Assembly (NCBI GenBank): GCA_017443345.1
Contig: JAFSNR010000116.1
Location: 1-64,000 of the forward strand
Source: Prevotella sp.
Lineage (GTDB): Bacteria; Bacteroidota; Bacteroidia; Bacteroidales; Bacteroidaceae
DNA: 64,000 nt
Direction of reading: 5' to 3'
The notes beneath the pieces are model-generated. The model searched no databases. It saw only the letters and a program-made list of their open reading frames with translations, and was not told where the DNA came from. The position numbers and the translations under genes are program-made. Of this stretch, positions 44,572-50,781 are shown in pieces; the stretch's first letter is position 1, and each line of letters opens with the position of its first letter.

Positions 44572-45057
44572 ATGTGTTTACACCCCGTAAGAAAAAAGAG
44601 CTATTCTGCACTTAGCAGGCTACAGGCATTTGCCGATATGGTATTGGCAGACGGCAAGAAGCGTGGTCGAGAAATCATCGTAGGAACAATCAACGATGAT
44701 GTCGTTGCGGACCTGCAACAAAAGGGCGTGACCCTCGAAACAACTGATATCATCATCAATGATGCCGTTATTGTAAAATACATCAAGCATGTGAAGAATC
44801 AAAAAGGAGCTGCCGTTGCTCCCGACAGATACTGGTTAGTTGAGAAGACGCTAAGGAATCCGACTCATATTTATGAGGATACAGAGCAGAAATACCTTGT
44901 TTATGTAAATACCCGTGCGTATGGGCGTGGAAAAGTTCTGAAAGTCATTGTGCATCCCAACTTCACAATCAAAGACAGAACGTTTAACTACCTAAAGTCA
45001 ATAGGAGTTGTGAGGATCGAGAACATGAAGGAGTTGCAATTCCGGAAAATAAAATAG
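44572..45057 (+). CDS. Unknown protein, possibly a PBECR/RelE-like nuclease fold
   Basis: A 161-residue protein not clearly recognised. The N-terminal 90 residues are helical. The C-terminal part, AVAPDRYWLVEKTLRNPTHIY followed by KYLVYVNTRAYGRGKVLKVIV, is a strand-rich block in which an N-P-x-x-I motif precedes antiparallel strands. This order is seen in the PBECR (phage barnase-EndoU-colicin-RelE-like) domains of phages and islands. No catalytic residues can be assigned with confidence. It lies alone between the structured interval and the tRNA-like gene, and its stop codon is inside a hairpin shared with that gene. Confidence 0.55.
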   Translation: MCLHPVRKKSYSALSRLQAFADMVLADGKKRGREIIVGTINDDVVADLQQKGVTLETTDIIINDAVIVKYIKHVKNQKGAAVAPDRYWLVEKTLRNPTHIYEDTEQKYLVYVNTRAYGRGKVLKVIVHPNFTIKDRTFNYLKSIGVVRIENMKELQFRKIK

Positions 45058-45072
45058 GGGCACTCGTGCCCC
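45055..45072 (-). terminator. Terminator of the tRNA-like transcript
   Basis: Perfect arms GGGGCAC / GTGCCCC with a 2-nt loop; on the minus strand TATTTTATTTT follows directly. It overlaps the stop codon of the plus-strand gene. Confidence 0.7.
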
Positions 45073-45078
45073 CAAGAA

Positions 45079-45154
45079 CGGATTGGGAAGGACTCGAACC
45101 TCCGATATACGGCTCAATTTCTGAGACGCCCCGCTCCCGTGCGACCATCAATCC
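45079..45154 (-). tRNA. tRNA-like RNA with a non-standard anticodon arm
   Basis: The minus strand has a T arm with stem GGAGG / CCTTC and loop TTCGAGT, and an acceptor GGATTGA / CCAATCC with one A-C mismatch and G at the discriminator. A weak D arm is GTC / GGC with a 12-nt loop. The anticodon arm would be GTCTC / GAGCC with one mismatch and loop AGAAATT, so the universal U33 is missing and no sense anticodon can be read. Length is 76 nt; CCA is not encoded. An ideal promoter lies 5 nt upstream and a perfect terminator downstream, so it should be transcribed as its own unit. It may be a decayed tRNA-Ser/Leu-like gene or a tRNA mimic. Confidence 0.45.
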
Positions 45155-45158
45155 GCTG

Positions 45159-45190
45159 CAAAGATAGGAAAAATTCCATTACGTTCCAAA
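45159..45190 (-). promoter_or_regulatory. Promoter of the tRNA-like gene
   Basis: Minus-strand TTTG (45187-45190) and TATCTTTG (45159-45166) with a spacer of exactly 20 nt. Confidence 0.8.
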
Positions 45191-45269
45191 TTTTTTGCCG
45201 AGAAATATTTCATTATGGCTTTTTTGTAGTCTTTCGCCAAGGGCAAGCAAGACATAAGGGATGCTAATT

Positions 45270-45366
45270 AAAGTTTCCCGTTTTGGATAACTTTCTTGGA
45301 AAAGTTTCCTGTTTTGGGAAACTTTTTCTTTTTCATTATTTGAAAAGTTTCTCAAAACAGGAAAGT
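45270..45366. repeat. Three 23-25-nt iteron-like repeats
   Basis: Copies at 45270-45294 and 45301-45325 are direct; the one at 45344-45366 is inverted. Each reads AAAGTTTCC..TTTTGG..AACTTT and is nearly palindromic at its ends. They lie in the 464-nt interval between the tRNA-like gene and the 374-residue gene, about 110 nt upstream of the latter's promoter. Confidence 0.7.
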
Positions 45367-45476
45367 CGTGTGGAAAATCAGGGATTGATTTTTGTCTTTT
45401 TCTTGATTTACATCAATTCTAGTCCGACTTACAAAGATTTTTCGTGTATATTCTTGCAAATTTTGTACATATTGAG

Positions 45477-45484
45477 TAAATTTG
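45477..45484 (+). promoter_or_regulatory. -7 element (TAAATTTG) of the 374-residue gene
   Basis: Consensus match with CTTG at 45453-45456, a 20-nt spacer, 37 nt before the ATG. Confidence 0.55.
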
Positions 45485-45521
45485 CCGATGAATTTGATAA
45501 TTTAATAACACTCCTTAAAAA

Positions 45522-46646
45522 ATGACGTATAGTGATTCGATTCAGGTAACAGAACACGGTTTGCTTTATGTAATTCATAAGGTCGAGTTGTTCACGGAAG
45601 ATGGCTTCATTGCCAGTTTATATGTTCGCCATTATAGCGAAGTCGATATTTTGCTTAAGATAGCAGATGTGCGCGAGTGTCTGAGTATTGTTCATAGAGA
45701 GTTTTTGTCGCTGTCTAAGTTTTCCCTGACATTCAATACCCGGTGGGCTACTGAAGACAACAATCGGTTCAGTTCGACTCAGTTGATGTTGAATAGACTG
45801 AGAAGTTCGTTGGCCTCCATCAAGAGAAGTTATCGGGAGACATGTCCTATTGTTCGCAAACAACAGCCCACGGGCGAAACGTTTAAGGAGCGTCTTAACC
45901 CTTCTGTTTTTGAGCGCTCTGTATTGACCTATGGTGGTTGTGCTCGCGATTTGTTCGGCATCACATCATACAGTGATAATATTCAAACGCTTTACGTTGA
46001 GCAAAGGGCATTGTTCGCCAATGTGTTAGCTTCCCTCATGCTCTGCTACAAAGAGCTTGAAAAGGAGAAGACGACTAAGGCCGACCCAGACAAATGCGTT
46101 GAACTGTTAGAGAAGCAATGTCGTGACATCATGAAGGATCTTGATGATACTATCGACTTGATGCAGTGTCCTGTCAACGATGAAATACAGCAGTTCATCG
46201 ACCAAATGGGTCTCCGTAACTTCGCCCAACAAGGCTATCATCAGTTCTCTGTAAAAACTGTCAGAGAACATGCTATTTCTCTTTATAAGCTACAGGGCAC
46301 CAAGTCAAACTTCGCAAAGGTTGCCTCGCTGACGTGGATAAAGAACCCGGATAAGGCCAAGGATGCAGAAATACTGATAGAACACTTCGACGAGTTCCGT
46401 CCTGAGAACCGCAAGAAGGTCAGCGCCGAAAAGATTCTTTTCTTCGTAAACTGGTGTGGCGATACGATAGAGGCTCCACAACAGCAGTTCTACAAAATTC
46501 TGAAGACCTATTATCGTAAGAAAGAATTATCTGATTGGCATGCCGTTACCGTGAGGAAAGGCAAGATTGGGAATCTCAAAGAAGAACAGGAAAAATTCAA
46601 CAAGGAGGTGGATGCTTTCCTGAAAAGGATGAAAGAGGCAGCATGA
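45522..46646 (+). CDS. Hypothetical protein, accessory island
   Basis: A 374-residue protein that I do not recognise. It is soluble, largely helical, with no signal peptide or membrane segment. A helical CYKELEKEKTTKADPDKCVEL stretch lies in the middle and the C-terminal 60 residues are lysine-rich (YYRKKELSDWHAVTVRKGK and EKFNKEVDAFLKRMKEAA). Several cysteines are spread through the chain. It is preceded by three iteron-like repeats that could bind a regulator, possibly the protein itself, and closed by a terminator. Its helical, basic character would suit a nucleic-acid-binding island regulator, but that is a guess. Confidence 0.6.
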   Translation: MTYSDSIQVTEHGLLYVIHKVELFTEDGFIASLYVRHYSEVDILLKIADVRECLSIVHREFLSLSKFSLTFNTRWATEDNNRFSSTQLMLNRLRSSLASIKRSYRETCPIVRKQQPTGETFKERLNPSVFERSVLTYGGCARDLFGITSYSDNIQTLYVEQRALFANVLASLMLCYKELEKEKTTKADPDKCVELLEKQCRDIMKDLDDTIDLMQCPVNDEIQQFIDQMGLRNFAQQGYHQFSVKTVREHAISLYKLQGTKSNFAKVASLTWIKNPDKAKDAEILIEHFDEFRPENRKKVSAEKILFFVNWCGDTIEAPQQQFYKILKTYYRKKELSDWHAVTVRKGKIGNLKEEQEKFNKEVDAFLKRMKEAA

Positions 46647-46691
46647 CGAAGTACGTTATGTTTATTTAACATCTGTCATTTGACAACTATT

Positions 46692-46728
46692 TGACTGGTT
46701 TTCAAGCGAAAGCCAGTCATTTTTTTAT
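46692..46728 (+). terminator. Terminator of the 374-residue gene
   Basis: Arms TGACTGG / CCAGTCA with a 14-nt loop, followed by seven T. Confidence 0.75.
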
Positions 46729-46745
46729 TCACGATGATTTGATAC

Positions 46746-46780
46746 CGTCATTTTGATGAGTGACATGTGTCAAAATGACG
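46746..46780. repeat. Perfect 11-bp inverted repeat with TGAC motifs
   Basis: CGTCATTTTGA and TCAAAATGACG flank a 13-nt spacer that itself contains TGACATGTGTCA-like symmetry. Further TGAC/GTCA motifs recur up to about 46870. The interval 46647-47044 has no gene and leads to the VirE-type operon. Confidence 0.65.
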
Positions 46781-46928
46781 ACTGATGACCAAGAAAATGA
46801 CGGGGCTTATTACTTTTATGACACTTTGTGTAAGGGAATGACAGACCGTGACAATCCATGATGAAAACGTGACCAGAACATCATCATAAAATGCTGAATA
46901 TCAGTATTTTAAATAATACATCAAAACC

Positions 46929-46959
46929 TTTGTGGTTCCAATTATTCTTCGTACCTTCG
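46929..46959 (+). promoter_or_regulatory. Promoter of the VirE-type primase operon
   Basis: TTTG (46929-46932) and TACCTTCG (46952-46959, one change from consensus) with a 19-nt spacer; an 85-nt GC-rich leader follows. Confidence 0.6.
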
Positions 46960-47044
46960 CACTCGTAATTACATATCGGCGGCATACCAAACCGAGCACG
47001 GGCCGTCGGACTGAAGGCACTTCAACCCAATCGCCCCTTACTAA

Positions 47045-47707
47045 GTGACCGACAGCGTGCAAGTGAGTGGGACACTAATACTCAATGCCAAAATGGACAG
47101 CAGTATTACAAACATGGTAACAGACAATCTGTTATTCTCCGTGTTCCCGAAAGGGTATCGTAACAAGAAGGGCGAAGCAGTATTGGCTTCTCACCCTCAA
47201 GCGAGTCGTGACATCCGTTGGGCGTACGACTACATCACCTCTGACCGTGCACGATGGGCTACCGAGACTTTGCGCTCGATGATGCCCACCTCAACGAAGG
47301 ACGAACTCAGCGACTTCAAGAAGCTGGAATTCGAGACGGCTACGTTCAACGGCGTTTTTAGCTATCGCAGTGCCAGAAATGTCACCGCGACTTCGCCCTT
47401 CATCGTACTCGACATCGACGACCTGCCCTCTACCGATGAGGCGCGTCGAATCCAAAAGCTGCTCTGCAATGACCAACTGGTGGAAACGGCCTTGTGCTTC
47501 GTGTCGCCGAAAGGCCTGGGCGTGAAATGGATAGTGCGCATACCCGAATGGGCACAGAGCGCCGATTTCAAATTCACGTTCCTGCGGATGCGCCTCTATG
47601 TCGGCTTCCAGTACGGTATCTCTATTGACAAAAGCGGCTCTGACGTTTGCCGGGCTTGCTTCTTGCCTTTTGATAAAGATTGTTTTATTAACCCTTCATA
47701 CCTTTAG
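47045..47707 (+). CDS. VirE N-terminal domain protein (primase-like, BT4734 family)
   Basis: A 220-residue protein that starts at GTG 47045; an ATG at 47093 is an alternative. The region from residue 85 on, KKLEFETATFNGVFSYR followed by SPFIVLDIDDLPS, ETALCFVSPKGLGVKW and YGISIDKSGSDVCRACFLPFD, matches the VirE_N / archaeo-eukaryotic primase-like domain of Bacteroidetes: the LDIDDL acidic pair and the SPKGxGxKW strand are its core. It would synthesise primers or act as a PrimPol together with the helicase encoded next. The stop lies 4 nt before the next ATG, so the two form an operon. Confidence 0.8.
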   Translation: MTDSVQVSGTLILNAKMDSSITNMVTDNLLFSVFPKGYRNKKGEAVLASHPQASRDIRWAYDYITSDRARWATETLRSMMPTSTKDELSDFKKLEFETATFNGVFSYRSARNVTATSPFIVLDIDDLPSTDEARRIQKLLCNDQLVETALCFVSPKGLGVKWIVRIPEWAQSADFKFTFLRMRLYVGFQYGISIDKSGSDVCRACFLPFDKDCFINPSYL

Positions 47708-47711
47708 AATT

Positions 47712-49265
47712 ATGAACATGAATAGTTATTCCGACCTTGAGCACCTTGAACTGGTGGCTCAACGCCTTGCCGAAGCCGGTAAGGATATCACCGCCGATCA
47801 CGGCGACTGGATAGACGTCACATTCGCCTGTGCCTCGCTGGGCGAACAGGCCCGCGAAGCCTACCACACCATCTGTTCGCTCTATCCTGGCTACAAACGC
47901 GAAGAGTGCGACGAGAAGTTTGACAACTGCCTGAAGACCGGCCACGGGCTGGTGACACTGGGCACGCTGATGAAGCTGGCTCAGGATGCTGGCGTAGACA
48001 TCACGCTGCCTCGTGGCCGACGTCAGAAGTCTGAAGAACAGAAGAAGGCAGAGCAGGTAAACCGCATCCAGGCCATGCGCGAGGCGCTTCTACAGCAGGC
48101 CGACTGGCGCTTCAACACCTGGCGCCAGCGTCCGGAAGTGCGTGAGAAAGGACAATCCTGGAAACCCGTACAGGACCGCGACCTGGATACCTACTACTGC
48201 CGCTTGAAAGAGCAGGGGCTGAACGTCAAACTACAGGACGTGAAGTCGCTCATCTTCAGCCGTGACTTCTGTCAGGACTATGATGCCGTCAGTGTGTGGC
48301 TCAACAGTCTGAAGCCGTGGAACCCGGAGACCGACCCTGACTACCTGAAGGACTTCTATGTAGGACATCTGGAGTTTGGTGACCCTGAGAACGAGCCGTT
48401 CTACGACCAGATGCTGAAAAAGTGGCACGTGGCATTGGTGGCACTGATGCGGGGACGCATCAACGAGAATCCGCAGATGCCCATCTTCAAGGGACACCAG
48501 CACATTGGCAAGACCTTCTTCGTGCGCCACATCCTGCCACCCGAACTGAGCGACTACCGTCTGGAGGTGGGACCGTCAGAACGCATCGACAAGGACTTTG
48601 TCATCTCGCTCTCTGAAACCCCGCTCATACTGTTCGACGAAATCTCCTTCGGTTCCAGCCAGAAGAACGAGGCCTTCAAGTACATCGTGACCTCCAGCAA
48701 GTCGAACGTACGCGATGCCTACGCCCACTTCCGCGAGAGCCGCCAGCGCCGTGCCTCACTCATTGCCACGACCAACGAGGACAACTTCATCCGCGACAGT
48801 CAGGGCAACCGCCGCTATCTGGCTATCGACCTGAAGGGAACCGTCGACCTCGATGCCATCCCGCTGCCTTATGAAGGTGCCTACGCCCAGGCTCTCTACT
48901 TGCTCGACCACGGTTTTGACCCCAAGCCGACACAGGAGGAGAGCCAGCTCATCAGCGAACACAACCGCAGCTACATGGAGAGCAACGACTGCGAGGAGGC
49001 ACTGCGCACCATTCTGTCACTGCCCGACGGCCAGGCGGCAGAAGAAGCATTGTCGGCAGGCGACATCATGCGTGAACTGACGCTGCGTGGATTCCGTGGC
49101 CGCGATTTTACAACCAATTCGATAGGCAAGACCATGAAGCAGCTCGGCTTTGAGAGCAAGGTCATTCGCGGCACACGCAAGTACCTCGTCGTGAGGGTTG
49201 ACTATGACATGCATAGCCGTGAGAACAAGCTCGATGCCCGCATGTTCGTTCCAGAGGTGTTCTAA
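47712..49265 (+). CDS. VirE/VapE-type helicase with primase C-terminal domain
   Basis: A 517-residue protein; the start is set at 47712 (MNMNSYSDLEHLELVAQRL), since the upstream part of the frame is a shadow of the preceding gene. Residues 1-95 resemble the PriCT-2 primase-associated helical domain (DWIDVTFACASLG and GYKREECDEKFDNCL). Residues 255-420 form a superfamily 3-like P-loop ATPase: FKGHQHIGKTFF carries GxxxxGKT, LILFDEIS is Walker B, and SLIATTNEDNFIRD is the sensor. Residues 440-517 look like a winged-helix tail. Together with the upstream gene it makes a primase-helicase pair typical of mobile elements and satellites. Confidence 0.85.
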   Translation: MNMNSYSDLEHLELVAQRLAEAGKDITADHGDWIDVTFACASLGEQAREAYHTICSLYPGYKREECDEKFDNCLKTGHGLVTLGTLMKLAQDAGVDITLPRGRRQKSEEQKKAEQVNRIQAMREALLQQADWRFNTWRQRPEVREKGQSWKPVQDRDLDTYYCRLKEQGLNVKLQDVKSLIFSRDFCQDYDAVSVWLNSLKPWNPETDPDYLKDFYVGHLEFGDPENEPFYDQMLKKWHVALVALMRGRINENPQMPIFKGHQHIGKTFFVRHILPPELSDYRLEVGPSERIDKDFVISLSETPLILFDEISFGSSQKNEAFKYIVTSSKSNVRDAYAHFRESRQRRASLIATTNEDNFIRDSQGNRRYLAIDLKGTVDLDAIPLPYEGAYAQALYLLDHGFDPKPTQEESQLISEHNRSYMESNDCEEALRTILSLPDGQAAEEALSAGDIMRELTLRGFRGRDFTTNSIGKTMKQLGFESKVIRGTRKYLVVRVDYDMHSRENKLDARMFVPEVF

Positions 49266-49277
49266 ATGCCTCCCGTG

Positions 49278-49525
49278 AGGGTGGAGGTGGTGGACGAGAT
49301 TCCATATCTGCCCTGTATTTAAATCCTTATTCTGCCTGTATTTTTTACAAGGTGAATAAGGATTTATTTTTATCCCACATAAAGAAAGTGCTCCACCACC
49401 TCCACCCTGAATCCATTTTGTTTATTGCCTTGGGGAAATAACAATAATCTCACCTCCCCATGGAAAATTTGCTGCGACGCATCGTAACACTTTTTTGAAT
49501 GGGACGGAAAAATTGTTACGATGCG
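49278..49525. repeat. Three perfect inverted repeats after the primase-helicase gene
   Basis: In the 457-nt interval before the HU gene, 17-bp arms (49278-49294 AGGGTGGAGGTGGTGGA; 49392-49408 its complement) enclose 13-bp arms (49320-49332 and 49354-49366, TAAATCCTTATTC and complement, followed by ATTTTTATCCC, a likely terminator). A separate 12-bp pair CGCATCGTAACA / TGTTACGATGCG lies at 49478-49489 and 49514-49525. Confidence 0.8.
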
Positions 49526-49596
49526 GCGTAAATATTGAGGGGATTTTTGGTGATGATTTTATTAGCATAATTTAACTAAAGTTTTTCTCGAAAGAA

Positions 49597-49628
49597 TTTG
49601 TATAATTCGCAGATTTTTTGTACCTTTG
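49597..49628 (+). promoter_or_regulatory. Promoter of the HU-type gene
   Basis: TTTG (49597-49600) and TACCTTTG (49621-49628), 20-nt spacer, followed by a 94-nt leader with GC-rich blocks. Confidence 0.8.
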
Positions 49629-49722
49629 TACCGTAATCAAGAAGTTGATGAAAAGCGGGAACCGTTCACCCGGAGTAGTTGGGCGGATTGATAGTTTAAT
49701 ACCATGAAATCTTTTTAAAACT

Positions 49723-50550
49723 ATGGCATTAAAGATCAAAGCTAAGGAGAAGAAGCTTAAGTTCTCCAAAGAAAGTGAAGGCGTCTATCGCTATGTGATG
49801 GTGCCCGATCTGTATTCGACACTCGACCAGGACAAGGTTATCAAGGAGGCAGCCATCCGCAGTGGGGTTTCCGAAGGGGTCATGTCAGCTTGCTGGAAGG
49901 GTGCCGGTGAGGTTATCAAAGCCTGGGCAACCGAGGGTCACTCAGTGGCTCTGCCCGGTCTTGGAACGATGCGTTTCGGACTCTCGGCCAAGGCTGTAGA
50001 GGACGTGAACGACGTGAAGTCATCGCTCATCAAGACGCGTCGCATCGTGTTCACCCCGACCACGGCCCTGAAGGAGGAGCTGGCATCGACCGCCATTCAG
50101 ATCACTTGTTACGATCGAAATGGTGAGATCGTGAAGCGCGTGACCTCGGCTGACCCGGGCACTGTGGAGGAGACCGACAACACCGACGATAACGGTGAGA
50201 ACAGCGGCTCTGAGCAGGGTGGGTCAGGCTCATCGACGGGCTCAGAGACCGGTGGCAGTGGCTCGCAGCAGAGTAGCTCAGAGGCCGTGACGGCTCCGGA
50301 AATCTCGGGAACGACGCCGTTCACCGATTCAACTGAGGTAACCATCCAGGGTCCCCAGGGGGCAGCGCTCTACTACACGACTGACGGCAGCACGCCTACC
50401 AGCGAGAGCATGGACTACAGCGAGCCGATCACTCTGAGCGCCACCACGACTGTGAAGGCCATTGCCATCCTCGACGGTGAGACCTCTGCTGTAGCCAGCA
50501 AGACCTTCACCAAGAGCGGTGAAAGCGGCGGCTTCGACCTCGGTGGTTAA
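49723..50550 (+). CDS. HU-like DNA-binding protein with chitobiase-type C-terminal domain
   Basis: A 275-residue protein. Residues 1-115 are an HU/IHF-like domain of the Bacteroidetes type (HU-HIG): SEGVMSACWKGAGEVIKAW and LPGLGTMRFGL correspond to the dimer core and arm. Residues 145-190 form a Ser/Gly/Glu/Asn linker. Residues 195-265 match the chitobiase C-terminal domain (ALYYTTDGSTPTSESMDYSE, TTVKAIAILDG), ending in a Gly-rich tail. Such proteins often follow VirE-type primase-helicase genes in Bacteroidetes. It has its own promoter and a terminator before clpV, so it is a separate unit from T6SS module 2. A role in compacting or marking island DNA is inferred. Confidence 0.85.
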   Translation: MALKIKAKEKKLKFSKESEGVYRYVMVPDLYSTLDQDKVIKEAAIRSGVSEGVMSACWKGAGEVIKAWATEGHSVALPGLGTMRFGLSAKAVEDVNDVKSSLIKTRRIVFTPTTALKEELASTAIQITCYDRNGEIVKRVTSADPGTVEETDNTDDNGENSGSEQGGSGSSTGSETGGSGSQQSSSEAVTAPEISGTTPFTDSTEVTIQGPQGAALYYTTDGSTPTSESMDYSEPITLSATTTVKAIAILDGETSAVASKTFTKSGESGGFDLGG

Positions 50551-50585
50551 GGTTTAGTTTACAGTTTACGGTTACTCTCTCTCAA

Positions 50586-50618
50586 TCGGGCATCCTGACG
50601 GGTGCCTGATTTTATTTT
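50586..50618 (+). terminator. Terminator of the HU-type gene
   Basis: Arms TCGGGCATCC / GGGTGCCTGA (10 bp with two G-T pairs), 4-nt loop, then TTTTATTTT. Confidence 0.7.
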
Positions 50619-50741
50619 GTATTCTCTTTGTGGACGCACACGGGTTTTCATATATGTTACTAAGACGAAGTGAATCCGTAAAAAATGTTAAAAACGTGTA
50701 CTTTGAGAGGAAAAATGCATGAGAAAACGTTCGTTTTTTCG

Positions 50742-50749
50742 TAACTTTG
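50742..50749 (+). promoter_or_regulatory. -7 element (TAACTTTG) of T6SS module 2
   Basis: Consensus element 32 nt before clpV; the -33 element is not clear. Confidence 0.5.
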
Positions 50750-50781
50750 TAGCCAATTGCATACAATAAACCGTTATAAAT

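Noticed and set aside
45270-45366. CRISPR array reading of the iteron-like repeats
   Set aside because: Only three copies, one inverted, with spacers of 6 and 18 nt and no cas genes.
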